A stretch of 64,000 nucleotides of DNA from Veillonella sp. VA139 (GTDB lineage: Bacteria > Bacillota > Negativicutes > Veillonellales > Veillonellaceae): the NCBI RefSeq assembly GCF_003992005.1, contig NZ_RQVL01000001.1, positions 1 through 64,000 of the forward strand, written 5' to 3'. Within the stretch, counting starts at the first letter, position 1, and every line of letters starts with the position of its first letter. A program made the position numbers and the translations under genes. The notes under the pieces are model-generated. The model was not told the DNA's origin. It ran no database searches and was given only the letters and a program-made list of their open reading frames with translations. Positions 9,815 through 19,314 of the stretch are shown piece by piece.

Positions 9815-10195
9815 TTAGTGATAAGAAATACCAGGACTTACAATGAATCTACCTTGTAAAATCCTGGTCTTTTTACCTTCTTTATTTGTTTGTAAAATAT
9901 CATACCAATATTCACTAACTTCTTCGTAATTGAGACCTTCTGTATCAATCTGAGAGGTTAGTTCGCTAGAGAAATAAAATTCTACCAAGCCATCGGAGGC
10001 ATCTACAACAGTAGATACCGCCTCAATTAATACTTGGTCATTTTCTGCATCTTCTCTAACTTTTAATGTAAATTGGTAATCCGTAATATCTACTGGGGTA
10101 TCGTGACTATCTTTAATCCATAATTGGAAAGAGAAGTCATCCCCTTGATTCACCACTAACTCTTGCGTTGGTGGCATTAGTTTTCGTTTAGCCAA
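9815..10195 (-). CDS. beta-rich tail/fibre accessory protein (BppU-N-like)
   Basis: The 126-aa product reads LVVNQGDDFSFQLWIKD, then VDITDYQFTLKVRED. This is the pattern of the immunoglobulin-like N-terminal domain found in baseplate and fibre proteins (BppU/DUF2479 type). The start is a TTG at 10195 preceded by AAGGAGG. It sits directly before the holin and the collagen-like fibre and probably joins fibre to tail. Assignment is by pattern. Confidence 0.55.
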   Translation of the reverse strand: MAKRKLMPPTQELVVNQGDDFSFQLWIKDSHDTPVDITDYQFTLKVREDAENDQVLIEAVSTVVDASDGLVEFYFSSELTSQIDTEGLNYEEVSEYWYDILQTNKEGKKTRILQGRFIVSPGISYH

Positions 10196-10215
10196 TTTAC
10201 CTCCTTGTTAGCTAC

Positions 10216-10467
10216 TCACATTTTGTACCTTTCTCGGTACTTTTTGATGAAACTTTTTCTATTTCTGTTTGGTAGACTTCGGAGAATAAACTCTTCTTCT
10301 GCTCCCCAAGAACCAAGACCATTTTTTCTTAACTCTGACGTTGTGATAAAAATGTCTTGATGACTATTTCTTTGTAGGTAATCAGAAGCAATCTTTGAAT
10401 CTCCTAATGTTACCCCTAAATGGTCTTGCTCTAATATTTCTTCTAGCGTCTTTTTAGATTGAAACAT
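10216..10467 (-). CDS. hypothetical protein
   Basis: An 83-aa soluble protein with charged helices and a basic C-terminus. It is not recognised. ATG at 10467 follows AGGTGA. It belongs to the run of small genes between the large tail protein and the fibre. Confidence 0.55.
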   Translation of the reverse strand: MFQSKKTLEEILEQDHLGVTLGDSKIASDYLQRNSHQDIFITTSELRKNGLGSWGAEEEFILRSLPNRNRKSFIKKYRERYKM

Positions 10468-10537
10468 TGTTATTCACCTATACAGAAAAAGTATTGAAAT
10501 ATAGTTTTAGTATATCTAAAGTTTCACAAAATATCAA

Positions 10538-10714
10538 TTACTCAGTAGCTTCGGAACGTTTAGACTCTTGTTCAGCAAGCCATTCAGATACCAATTCTAC
10601 ATAACGTTTCGGAATAGCCTTTTTACCTTCTACAGCTTCCTCTTTTGTTAATACCCAGCTACCGTTAAGAATCAAGTAACCGTAAATTGGAACCATTGTT
10701 TTGAAAACGTACAT
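10538..10714 (-). CDS. hypothetical small protein
   Basis: The ATG at 10714 is chosen over an upstream ATG because AAAGGAGAA lies at correct distance, giving 58 residues. The N-terminus (YVFKTMVPIYGYLILNG) is a short beta hairpin and the rest is an acidic helix. The family is not recognised; small proteins of this shape often accompany tail genes. Confidence 0.55.
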   Translation of the reverse strand: MYVFKTMVPIYGYLILNGSWVLTKEEAVEGKKAIPKRYVELVSEWLAEQESKRSEATE

Positions 10715-10766
10715 ATTGCATTTCTCCTTTACATAACATAAAACGGCATACACATCCGTAAAAAAA

Positions 10767-11084
10767 CTAATCATCTTTATCTCCTATTAATTGTGCCATT
10801 GTTTCGCTTAATTCAGAAAGAGCCGACATAATTTGGTCATTAGAAACCGCTGGAGCAACTTCCTCTACTACTCCACTACCAACTAAGTTTTCAGTTGAAT
10901 AACTTTCTACTGGAATACTGAGAGCAGTTTGCTCTAACAATTTAGGTCTCCCGTCACTTCCCTTGACGTATTTCCCAGAATTATACAGTTCAAATTCTTC
11001 TGGTGTAACAGAATATTGTGTTTCTTCTTCTGACGTAAACAGCCTATATGGCTTTTCAAAGAAAAACTCTACATTATAATACAT
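10767..11084 (-). CDS. hypothetical tail-module protein
   Basis: A 105-aa acidic protein: N-terminal beta part (MYYNVEFFFEKPYRLF), a Thr/Pro-containing segment, and a C-terminal helix that may form a coiled coil. It follows the 1084-aa tail protein and has AAGGAGAG upstream. It resembles XkdW-type small tail proteins in size and layout, but this is weak. Confidence 0.55.
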   Translation of the reverse strand: MYYNVEFFFEKPYRLFTSEEETQYSVTPEEFELYNSGKYVKGSDGRPKLLEQTALSIPVESYSTENLVGSGVVEEVAPAVSNDQIMSALSELSETMAQLIGDKDD

Positions 11085-11094
11085 ATTTCTCTCC

Positions 11095-14000
11095 TTATGA
11101 CCTTTGTACAGTAGGCTCTTCTTCTACAATAAACACGCCACCTTCAAATATTTTTGTATCCACCACCTCAATAGAAGTTCTCCCGCCAAGTGTTCCTGTT
11201 AATGGGATTTTTTGTCCGACCTGTACATCTGGACATTCCCCAATAGTAATTGTAAACTCTGGAATCTCTTGGTCTTCTGGGATTTCAATTTCATATGTTT
11301 CTGGCATAGACATCCCCATTTTAAAATAGGTGTTTCCATGCATTTCTCTATGATAACCGCCTCGTGCTCCGTGATGAGAATCACTATGAATCTTGTATGG
11401 GACAGGAGCCCCAACAATTTCAACCGCAGGACCGAAGTATCCATCGTTCCACTTGTTCATTCGTGTTCCTTGAGACCACAACATCCTAAATGTAGGAGAT
11501 AGGTTGCTTTTAGCTAAGGTCTCTTTATCTGTGGAGTGTGGTTCAGCAAAAAAAGCATTAGGGGTACTTGTTAAATAACCTGGTACCTTAAATGGAGTTG
11601 AGGTTACCCCCCACCCCCAAGGAAGACCTAATCCAAAATCAGCAGCAAAAAATGTTTCTTCTGGTTGTTCGTTTCCCTTCCATGAGCCATGGTAGTCGTC
11701 AAATTTATACTTATATTCTTCTTGGTTATTTATCCCGTTTACAAAAATAGAAGACTTTGATGTACTGTAGGAAATATCCCCTCCAACAATTTTTGTTTCC
11801 GATGTCTCTGGTCTTGGTTTGCCTATGGCAGAACTTGCTCCAATTAAAGTAACTTTAAACCTTCTTCCTTTTGGTTTATATGTATGAGTTCCTTTCCCCG
11901 AAAAATGAAGTGTATTAAATCCATTTCTTGTAATGGAATAATAGTTTTCAATTGGAAAGTCCATTGCTAGAAACTGCACACTCTCATCAAAAGGACGATA
12001 GAATTTTAAAATTTCTGGAGGAGAAACCAATTTAGCAATTACATTATTCCAGTTAGTCCCATATACAGCCCCACTGTAATATATTGCTTGAATTTTATTC
12101 ATTCCTTTCTTCAAATCTAAGGATGCTTCTCTAAATTCAACCTCCTCCATATTAAAGAAAAAATCATATATATTCGTTGGGGTGTAATAAGTATAGCTGC
12201 CACTGCGTTCACTATACCCATCCTCCTTCATTTCACCTCTTACTTCGCTTTTTATTCTGTACTGAGCTAGATATTCCTCTAACGGATTTGTTCTTTTTAT
12301 AGGTTCTGCTAATTTGTATTTTTTTGTGACTTTACTGTTTCTGGATAAAATAAAATTTGTTCTTGCATCGTCTCTGCTTCCTCCAAATGTGTGCCTCCTA
12401 GGCGGTACTAGATTCCAAACTCCATCAGGGAAATACTCTTTATACGTATCTACCGCTAGGACATCTCCTACATATATATCTATGCCTGGCTTAAACTCGC
12501 ATTTTACCTTTATGTCATATGGAGACCATACCCACATTACAGTAGTTTGTCCTATACCATTAAGAGACTTCGAGTTAGGAGTTAGCCTCAAGGCATTTGG
12601 AACTGTCAGCTCTGTGAATGCTTCTATTTCAAATCCGTTTGGAGATACATTTACAGCTCTACAGACCACATTTTGGTTTTGTGGATTAGGGGAGTTATCC
12701 CCTAATATAGGTATAACTGGAGGAACCACCATAACATAAGGGGTTGTATCCCAAGAAAGATTTATTTTATCGCCATTTTTTGCATAGCCTTTAACCATCC
12801 TTCTAACCGACCCAAATGGAGTTCCCTTTGAGTCGTACCAAACTAATCCTGTTGAATCAAATTTAGTATAAGACCCATTTCGTTGTCCAACTGACATTCC
12901 AGTTCCATCAATCCGAACTGAACCACCTTGAATAGCGGACCCTAACTCTTTAAGGTCGATAACTCCTGCTCCTAATTTGTCAACAGTAACGCTACCAGCT
13001 TTAATCTTATCACCTGTAATAGAATCAACTACTAGCTTATCGCCCGTAATAGAATTGGCTTTTAGTTTATCAGCGTCAATAGAACTAGCTTTAATTCTAT
13101 TCCCCTCAATGCTATTAATTTCCATGTGTTCTGAGACAATAGCCTTAGATGCAATCTTATCAGTAGTAATTGCGTTAGTTGCTATCTTTCCAGCCGTAAT
13201 GGCATTAGCAGAAATCTTATCTGTAGTAATTGCTCCTTCAGCAATTTTTGTTCCTACAATAGCATTATTACCAATATGTTTGGCAACAATCACTCCGTCA
13301 TCAAATACCGTCTTATTAGTAATATGGACAGCCTCTGGAGGGATTTCTTCATTAGTTCCTTTTTCGATAGGAGTAGAACTTTCCCCTTCCCCGAATACAT
13401 CGAGATATGCTACACGGATAGTGTATTTCCCCATAGCACATACAAAGTTATATGTATTGTCTTCTACATAAAACTTTTCTTCATTTATGTACACGTTAGC
13501 TCCATAGCAATCTTCTGGAATTTTATCAAAATGGATTCTCATCCCTTCTAATGTTGGGGTAACTGTAACATTTTCTGGAGCATGAGGAACTGCTTTAGCA
13601 TAAGGTAACTTTAAAGGAGAGGAATAGCTATTTCCCACCCCCTTGTTATATAAGTATGCCGTACCAGACCTTGCATAGGGTTTTTCTGTGGACATTAAAT
13701 CGGTTGTAACTTCTAATCTGTTATGCAGTTCACCTGGGTGTTCATCTAGCCTTAGCTCTGTCCACATATATTCGTTTTGGTCATACTGTTTCCAAGACCA
13801 GTAGACTCCTTTTTTGTTGAAAACTACCGTTGCCTCATAAGGTGGTCTAGGAACATGCTTGTTGGGCTCTACATAATAAGTAATCGCTGGAGCTTTAGCC
13901 TCTATAGACTTAGCATTATAAACGTCTTTTCCTCGAACTCTAATTAAATAGTTCTGACCAGGTTCGATATTGTCAATCAAATACTGGTTAGTCTTGGTTG

Positions 14001-14349
14001 TTTCATAGTGCTTAACCCATTGTTGGTCGGAAAACCCAGCTAAAGTAGTGTGAAAGTCACCAATTTTAATATCAATTACCGCACCAGCATACTTCTTAAT
14101 ATTGTCAGAGTTCCATTTAACTAACAAAGAAATATTACCATTTACAGCTTTTTCCTCTACGGTAATCGAATGAACTTGCTCATCAATAGTCTCTGGAGTA
14201 TCTGCTACCGTATTATAAATCTTAGTAACTTCTCCTAGTTTTTCAGCAATATCATCTTGCAAACCTTTAAGGTAGTTTTTAAGTAAGGAGACAAACTTTC
14301 GTCCATCTCCTAGTATAGAAGAAGGCAAATTATTAGCACCGTTATCCAT
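11095..14349 (-). CDS. large tail tip / host-contact protein
   Basis: The 1084-aa product is the largest complete virion protein here. Residues about 60-330 contain beta-sandwich, fibronectin-III-like segments (for example YLIDNIEPGQNYLIRVRGKD). Residues about 356-455 form a run of some ten short repeats of the type NAITTDKI / SITGDKL, a beta-solenoid or trimer stalk common in tail-tip proteins. The C-terminal 600 residues are Gly/Trp/Tyr-rich and probably bind the receptor. It lies after the adaptor genes in the late operon with an AGGAGA ribosome site. Confidence 0.75.
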   Translation of the reverse strand: MDNGANNLPSSILGDGRKFVSLLKNYLKGLQDDIAEKLGEVTKIYNTVADTPETIDEQVHSITVEEKAVNGNISLLVKWNSDNIKKYAGAVIDIKIGDFHTTLAGFSDQQWVKHYETTKTNQYLIDNIEPGQNYLIRVRGKDVYNAKSIEAKAPAITYYVEPNKHVPRPPYEATVVFNKKGVYWSWKQYDQNEYMWTELRLDEHPGELHNRLEVTTDLMSTEKPYARSGTAYLYNKGVGNSYSSPLKLPYAKAVPHAPENVTVTPTLEGMRIHFDKIPEDCYGANVYINEEKFYVEDNTYNFVCAMGKYTIRVAYLDVFGEGESSTPIEKGTNEEIPPEAVHITNKTVFDDGVIVAKHIGNNAIVGTKIAEGAITTDKISANAITAGKIATNAITTDKIASKAIVSEHMEINSIEGNRIKASSIDADKLKANSITGDKLVVDSITGDKIKAGSVTVDKLGAGVIDLKELGSAIQGGSVRIDGTGMSVGQRNGSYTKFDSTGLVWYDSKGTPFGSVRRMVKGYAKNGDKINLSWDTTPYVMVVPPVIPILGDNSPNPQNQNVVCRAVNVSPNGFEIEAFTELTVPNALRLTPNSKSLNGIGQTTVMWVWSPYDIKVKCEFKPGIDIYVGDVLAVDTYKEYFPDGVWNLVPPRRHTFGGSRDDARTNFILSRNSKVTKKYKLAEPIKRTNPLEEYLAQYRIKSEVRGEMKEDGYSERSGSYTYYTPTNIYDFFFNMEEVEFREASLDLKKGMNKIQAIYYSGAVYGTNWNNVIAKLVSPPEILKFYRPFDESVQFLAMDFPIENYYSITRNGFNTLHFSGKGTHTYKPKGRRFKVTLIGASSAIGKPRPETSETKIVGGDISYSTSKSSIFVNGINNQEEYKYKFDDYHGSWKGNEQPEETFFAADFGLGLPWGWGVTSTPFKVPGYLTSTPNAFFAEPHSTDKETLAKSNLSPTFRMLWSQGTRMNKWNDGYFGPAVEIVGAPVPYKIHSDSHHGARGGYHREMHGNTYFKMGMSMPETYEIEIPEDQEIPEFTITIGECPDVQVGQKIPLTGTLGGRTSIEVVDTKIFEGGVFIVEEEPTVQRS

Positions 14350-14359
14350 AACACATCTC

Positions 14360-14818
14360 CTATAATAAACCTACGATAGCTTCTACCATGTCTTGTTCTA
14401 CATCCATGTTAAAGCCGTGGTTAGACATTGCTAAAACTACAACTAATTGTGCAACGATATTGCCAAAGGCTTCGTTATCGAACGGAACTTGGTCTGTAAC
14501 CTCAGTTACAAATTTAGGTCTTTTGTAATACCGAATCTTCATTGGTAATTTCCCATATACTGTCGCTGTTCTCTCTCTAACTATAACGGGAGCTTGGTTA
14601 GTTACCTTATACCAATCTTCTGGAACCTGCTCCGTTTCTTGTGTAAATGTATGGTCGCCCACAACTTCATAGTAGCCATGGTCAATTAATACATGCCAAA
14701 TAAAGTTAATGGCATCATTAATATAGGCAATCAGCTCTTTGTCTTCGTATCCACTTTGCAAACTATCGCTCAGTCTATCTCTAAGTGCCGCTTTGTCCAT
14801 TAGCTCTCGAACCGTCAT
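14360..14818 (-). CDS. head-tail adaptor-like protein C
   Basis: The 152-aa product begins with a helical block (REL...LRDRLSD...YEDKELIAYINDAINFIWHVL) and then beta segments with VPEDWYKV. This is the layout of SU10-type adaptor/gatekeeper proteins. It resembles the two genes upstream of it (14781-15254, 15263-15772) in the order of these blocks. Its start lies inside the 3' end of the preceding gene. It probably forms one ring of the portal-tail connector. Confidence 0.6.
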   Translation of the reverse strand: MTVRELMDKAALRDRLSDSLQSGYEDKELIAYINDAINFIWHVLIDHGYYEVVGDHTFTQETEQVPEDWYKVTNQAPVIVRERTATVYGKLPMKIRYYKRPKFVTEVTDQVPFDNEAFGNIVAQLVVVLAMSNHGFNMDVEQDMVEAIVGLL

Positions 14819-15254
14819 CAGCTTTCACCTCTCCTGTTAAAGATTTCACATCATATACTGTATATGTAACTAATTGTCTTTGCTGTAGTACTTTGTCAAA
14901 CGGAATTGTATCTGACAAAGAGGTAACATGTGGTCGATTAGCGAAATATCTAACCTCTAATACCCCTTCATAATTGGGGTTCATATGTGATACCTTAATT
15001 CCGTCTGGGTCTTGATGAAATACAACAGGAAACTGTCCACAAAGACCAATAAAATCTTGCGGTCTTTCCACTTTGTTTGTATTTTCAATTGTAAAAGATT
15101 TTGTGAGCTCTGGATTTGCAGCTTCAGAAAGTTCTTGACTCAATCTATCAATAGCTACATTTAAACTCATTAATAATTCTTCGTCGGACAAGGATAATTT
15201 TTGCATATCTCCTAGTCTTTGACGAACAAGGATAAGTAAATCGTTCGCAGTCAT
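14781..15254 (-). CDS. head-tail adaptor-like protein B
   Basis: The 157-aa product has the typical adaptor opening (DLLILVRQRLGD...SDEELLMSLNVAIDRLSQEL), then RPQDFIGLCG, where the paralogs have PEDWYKV and PEDFGGF. The C-terminus is short and polar. It shares its layout with the flanking genes, suggesting duplication within the connector module. It probably binds below the portal. Confidence 0.65.
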   Translation of the reverse strand: MTANDLLILVRQRLGDMQKLSLSDEELLMSLNVAIDRLSQELSEAANPELTKSFTIENTNKVERPQDFIGLCGQFPVVFHQDPDGIKVSHMNPNYEGVLEVRYFANRPHVTSLSDTIPFDKVLQQRQLVTYTVYDVKSLTGEVKADDGSRANGQSGT

Positions 15255-15262
15255 TGTCCCTC

Positions 15263-15772
15263 CTAAACAAAAAATTGTACTGGTCTATCTATAGGTCCAT
15301 CAGATTCAGCTTCTACTAGTTTCATAACTTCTGACGTGATTAATCCAGCAATCGTATCTGCTCCAAAAGTTCCATTCAATAGTCCAGCTGTATACCTAAC
15401 AAACATATCGTATAAGAGATATGGTAAATCTATCTCATCTTCAATAGATTCGATAGGGTCAAGCACATACAAGTACAACATATTAACTGGAGAGTCAACT
15501 TTCACAGAGCCTCTGATAAATTTATACCCTCCATCATAGTCTTCAAAAGACTTAAAGCCTCCAAAGTCCTCTGGTAGCTTAGCCATTCCCTTTACTGGTA
15601 CTAACTTTTTCTCTTTTGTAATCCAGTAAGACTTAGCATTGATTAATGACATGTTGACATACCTTAAAACTAAGTTCATGGCATCTATGATTTCTGGGTC
15701 ACTATGCTTTCTAGTGGCATTCTCCCCCAATACGTAAAGAATTGAGGTAACTACATCACGAACAATAATCAT
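15263..15772 (-). CDS. head-tail adaptor-like protein A
   Basis: The 169-aa product opens with RDVVTSILYVLGE...SDPEIIDAMNLVLRYVN and has LPEDFGGFKSF, the same helix-then-PEDF layout as the next two genes. It overlaps the preceding gene by an ATGA. It is probably a connector ring component; which ring cannot be told from sequence alone. Confidence 0.6.
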   Translation of the reverse strand: MIIVRDVVTSILYVLGENATRKHSDPEIIDAMNLVLRYVNMSLINAKSYWITKEKKLVPVKGMAKLPEDFGGFKSFEDYDGGYKFIRGSVKVDSPVNMLYLYVLDPIESIEDEIDLPYLLYDMFVRYTAGLLNGTFGADTIAGLITSEVMKLVEAESDGPIDRPVQFFV

Positions 15773-16083
15773 AAGTACACCTTCGTTTTCCCAGTAGTTG
15801 TTCTAAATTCGGGGTTTCTCATTAGCCATAACCGAATCCATTTCTCGTATTCTGCTTTATCCTTGCCTTGGCAAGATAATGCCATCTGCAATTCAATATC
15901 ACTATCAAATCTATGTCTAGGGATACGAGCAATACACTTGGCTTTGCCTCCGTCTATACGACCTTCTTCCCCACTATTTCTATCTTCTCTAGCTTGTTTA
16001 AGGATTTCTGTTTCATCATAGGCATGGCTAATCGTCCAGGTATCCTTTTCTACTTCTACTGTTGTACTAATTCTCAAGGTCAT
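15769..16083 (-). CDS. head completion / hypothetical head protein
   Basis: A 104-aa protein with an N-terminal beta part and a basic helical C-terminal part (KWIRLWLMRNPEFRTTTGK). It lies between the major capsid gene and the adaptors, where small head-completion proteins are common. It is not recognised by family. A strong terminator precedes it, so expression should be much lower than that of the capsid protein. Confidence 0.55.
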   Translation of the reverse strand: MTLRISTTVEVEKDTWTISHAYDETEILKQAREDRNSGEEGRIDGGKAKCIARIPRHRFDSDIELQMALSCQGKDKAEYEKWIRLWLMRNPEFRTTTGKTKVYL

Positions 16084-16097
16084 ACCCCCTTATAATA

Positions 16098-16124
16098 AAA
16101 AAAGGGGGTGGATATACCACCCCC
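16098..16124 (-). terminator. terminator after the major capsid gene
   Basis: On the minus strand an 8-bp perfect stem GGGGGTGG/CCACCCCC with a 5-nt loop is followed by seven T. It starts seven bases after the capsid stop codon. Partial termination here would give the capsid gene a large excess of transcript over the connector and tail genes. Confidence 0.85.
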
Positions 16125-16130
16125 ATAGGA

Positions 16131-17291
16131 TTATTTTGTAATGCCGTATAAACGAGCATTTGCAATTGGAGCAGTACACTCTAGTGTAGCTGTACCGGTG
16201 ATAATGGATTCTTGGTAAGTACCACGTCGTTCCAAGTCCTCTTTATGGAATGGAATTAAGTAGCCAAGTTTCCAGTATTGTAAGTCAAGTAAATCGACTA
16301 CATCATCAGTATACATACGATGAGCAATCAACTGAACAACGCCGAAATCAGTTTCTAAGACGTCTACTACTTGAGTAAGTTTCTTAGCTTCCATCGCAAC
16401 GTTACGTTGAGAGTTAGCAGTAAATGTAGATGCTTTACGTTTGTTTTTACCAGACATAACAGCAATATCTACGTCTCCACCACGACCCCATACAGCCTGC
16501 ATTGCATCATTCAATGCATCCATACTAAATTCGCCAGGGGAATCCAGTTTACCAGCGTCAATGGAGTTGCAATACGTCAATTCCATTTTACCAGCAGTTA
16601 CATTTGCTGTTGGCTTAATAGGCGTAGAAGTTGCAGAAGTAGTTTCTGTCGCTGTTAAGTGTACATAGAATGTATTGGCATCAATAACTCTAACAAAGTA
16701 TTGTGTGTTAGGCTTAATATTGGCATCCAATGCATTTGTACCTTTACCACGGAATGTTACTTTGTCACCATTAATAAAACGATGAGTATTTAAAGTAACA
16801 ATACCAGTAGTTGCCATAGTTACATCTTTGTAGTCGTCTAAGAAATATGGAAGACCGCCAAAACGACCAGCAGTTGCATCGTCAAATGGAACTTTCGTTT
16901 TGTTAGTAACGATAGCGTATTCCAAGTCACGAGCAATCTCTTTAGACGCTTTTAACATTTGGTAGCCTTTTTCATCACGTACACCATACTTTTTGATAGC
17001 TTGAGTGATGTCGGACACGTTGTAACCGTGTTCAAATTGTTGAGTATAGTTGGATTCACGTCTACGAGGTGTAGCTTGGCGAGTGGAGAAGTCATGAACC
17101 TCTAGTGTCGCATTGTCCATCGCAGGTCGTAAAGAATCACATAACCAGTTATGTTCTGTAGAATGTACAGAAAGTTTTCCAAATCGGGAAGTCAATAAAG
17201 TTTGGTCTGGGTCGATGTTCGTAATGAAATCATTCATATCCTCGACCTTGCCCACTACTTTATAAGACTTTACAGCAGTTTCTTGTGCCAA
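16131..17291 (-). CDS. major capsid protein (SU10-type)
   Basis: The 386-aa product matches the phage SU10 major head protein family: N-terminal ITNIDPDQTLLTSRFGK, then RESNYTQQFEHGYNVSD, and a C-terminal HRMYTDDVVDLLDLQYW. Residues about 160-238 look like an inserted beta domain (HRFINGDKVTFRGKGTN), probably exposed on the capsid surface. The start is TTG at 17291 with AGGAGA seven bases upstream; no suitable ATG exists. It lies just after the scaffold gene and before a strong terminator, as expected for the most abundant protein. Confidence 0.85.
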   Translation of the reverse strand: MAQETAVKSYKVVGKVEDMNDFITNIDPDQTLLTSRFGKLSVHSTEHNWLCDSLRPAMDNATLEVHDFSTRQATPRRRESNYTQQFEHGYNVSDITQAIKKYGVRDEKGYQMLKASKEIARDLEYAIVTNKTKVPFDDATAGRFGGLPYFLDDYKDVTMATTGIVTLNTHRFINGDKVTFRGKGTNALDANIKPNTQYFVRVIDANTFYVHLTATETTSATSTPIKPTANVTAGKMELTYCNSIDAGKLDSPGEFSMDALNDAMQAVWGRGGDVDIAVMSGKNKRKASTFTANSQRNVAMEAKKLTQVVDVLETDFGVVQLIAHRMYTDDVVDLLDLQYWKLGYLIPFHKEDLERRGTYQESIITGTATLECTAPIANARLYGITK

Positions 17292-17302
17292 AGTTAAATC
17301 TC

Positions 17303-18325
17303 CTATTTTTCAAAATAATTCATCTGGGCTAATAGCTTAGCCTGTTCATCAATATTTAAGTTTCGTAATTTAGAGTAGTCAATCTCTCTTGTAGGGTTAC
17401 CTGGTTGGGTAGTAGCCGCACCAGCTGGTTCTACATAAGGTGGTTTTGGACCACGTTGTTGAGTGACTATATTTTTTTTAGCGATTGTTGGTACGTTACG
17501 AACCCCATAGAACTCGTTTCTCACAGCTGTCATGTATTGGTCTACAACATTTGCATCGTAATTGTCTAATGCCTGTTTAATTTGAATTGCCTGTGCATAA
17601 GGGAGTTCATTTAGTTTTTGTAATGCGTACGCATCAATCTCTCGGTAGTTAGGGTCTTGTGTGTACTTGTACATCGTTTTATTGAAGTTGTCTACGACCG
17701 ATTGTCGTTGAGCCTCTTCTTGTTGTTGTTGCCACACTTGAGCCTTAACTGTTGCAATAGAATCAGCAAAAGCCGCTTGGTGCATGGTGTTATATTCATC
17801 GAATTCTTCTCCGAATGTGCTTTCAACTTCTGCTTTAGCGTATTCTGCTAACTTTTCATAGTAAGTTTTTTGTGTGAACTGAGGTTCACTTGGAGCTGGT
17901 TCTTGAGGTTGTTGAGGCTGTGCTTGTGGTTGTACTTGAGGTTGCGGAGTATACATTTGCATTTGTCTACGCTCATCAGCAAGCTGTTGCGTTTTGCGTG
18001 TATAGTCCTGATTTCTCATGTATCCGTGGAGCAACTCATCTAAACTAACTTCTTGTTCCTCTCCGTTGACTTTTACGACGTATGTCTCAGGTTCTGTTGG
18101 AGCTGATTGTACATTAGGAGAGTCGTCACCCTCTGGTGTATTCGGTTCCGCTTGATTCTGGTCATCGTCCATAGAGCCACCATTAAAAAAGACTGGATTC
18201 CCATCTTGGTCAATTCCAAAATCGGGAATATCGTCTGGTTGGGAGTCCATAGTAGGTTGCTCCCCTGTATTTACACCTTCGCCATCAGCGAAAAGTTGTA
18301 AGTTAATTTTAAATTCTTCTTTCAT
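17303..18325 (-). CDS. scaffolding protein
   Basis: ATG at 18325 is chosen because GAAGGAGG lies at ideal distance; an earlier in-frame ATG lacks one. The 340-aa product begins KINLQLFADGEG, a motif typical of scaffold or pre-capsid proteins, is acidic, and has a long Pro/Gln-rich middle followed by helices. It should direct procapsid assembly and leave before DNA packaging. It sits directly before the major capsid gene. Confidence 0.75.
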   Translation of the reverse strand: MKEEFKINLQLFADGEGVNTGEQPTMDSQPDDIPDFGIDQDGNPVFFNGGSMDDDQNQAEPNTPEGDDSPNVQSAPTEPETYVVKVNGEEQEVSLDELLHGYMRNQDYTRKTQQLADERRQMQMYTPQPQVQPQAQPQQPQEPAPSEPQFTQKTYYEKLAEYAKAEVESTFGEEFDEYNTMHQAAFADSIATVKAQVWQQQQEEAQRQSVVDNFNKTMYKYTQDPNYREIDAYALQKLNELPYAQAIQIKQALDNYDANVVDQYMTAVRNEFYGVRNVPTIAKKNIVTQQRGPKPPYVEPAGAATTQPGNPTREIDYSKLRNLNIDEQAKLLAQMNYFEK

Positions 18326-18372
18326 GTTTCCTCCTTCACTCCCCATGGGGGTTGGTGAAATTATCATTTTTC

Positions 18373-19305
18373 TTAGTATGGGCTGTATAATTGAGCTTTT
18401 CTCATATAATCATCTGAAATTCCCCTAGCCGAAGGAGAATTATTTCCATCCCAATTGTTTTCTGGTTGAGCAGGTGCACTATATCCTCCTCCAGAGTTCA
18501 GTTCTTTTAATAAATTAGCCTTAAACTCCTCTGGGTTGTAAAATGAAGGAGTTTCATAGTAACCAGCACCGCCATAACTTGGTTCGTTATAACTGTTCTG
18601 AGCAGCTCTAGCAACTGACTCAGCTTCGGCTTGTTTACGCATCTCTTCTTGCTGAGCAAGGTATTCGGCGTAAGGTGCTCTTAAAGCACCAATAGAACGT
18701 AAGTGTTCAATCTCTTGTGGGTGGAATTCATGACTTGCTTTAAGGTGATTAATATAATCATCATCCCATCCAAACGATTTTAGTTTTTCGTTATCCGCCC
18801 ACTCATATCCCATGCCTTGAGCCATAGGGTCTTGCTTAGCCCAATCTGGAGCATCTTTCATACGAGCCTCTCTCATAGCTAACAAGTCTGGACCATGGTC
18901 TTTATACCAAGAACCGTCTGCTCTAGCGGCAGATTCGTCTGCCATCCGTTTAGTTTGATTAAGAATATCAGAAATGTTTCTAGCAAAATCTCTGCTTAAA
19001 CCTGGGTGAGAATCAGCATATGCGTTTCTTTCAGCCTCTTCTGCCTCTACCTTTTTCTTAATTCCGTCAACCAATGCATTAGAACGGTCTGGTACTGGTG
19101 CTTGATAACTAGGTCCTTTAGCACCCATCATTTCTGGAGTAATACGCCCTGCATATTCGGAATTTGTACCAGAATTTTGGCTTTGGTAGGATGGATTCTC
19201 CATACCATAATTAAACTGATGAGGTTTATTTAAAACCCCATCAGCTCCACCTTCCCACGGCTTGTCATTCGTAGGTCTTTTATATTGTTCAAAATTAACT
19301 TGCAA
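18373..19305 (-). CDS. hypothetical head-module protein
   Basis: A 310-aa hydrophilic protein rich in Ala, Glu, Tyr and Asn, with two helical charged segments (about 75-125 and 190-240) and low-complexity ends. Family not recognised. The start is a TTG at 19305 with AGGAGAAATTA before it. Its place between portal and scaffold suggests an internal or assembly protein. Confidence 0.55.
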   Translation of the reverse strand: MQVNFEQYKRPTNDKPWEGGADGVLNKPHQFNYGMENPSYQSQNSGTNSEYAGRITPEMMGAKGPSYQAPVPDRSNALVDGIKKKVEAEEAERNAYADSHPGLSRDFARNISDILNQTKRMADESAARADGSWYKDHGPDLLAMREARMKDAPDWAKQDPMAQGMGYEWADNEKLKSFGWDDDYINHLKASHEFHPQEIEHLRSIGALRAPYAEYLAQQEEMRKQAEAESVARAAQNSYNEPSYGGAGYYETPSFYNPEEFKANLLKELNSGGGYSAPAQPENNWDGNNSPSARGISDDYMRKAQLYSPY

Positions 19306-19314
19306 TAATTTCTC

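Noticed and set aside
11095-14349. Short repeats in the large tail gene as a diversity-generating retroelement target
   Set aside because: No reverse transcriptase and no template repeat with adenine-biased changes were seen; the repeats are structural NAITTDKI units.
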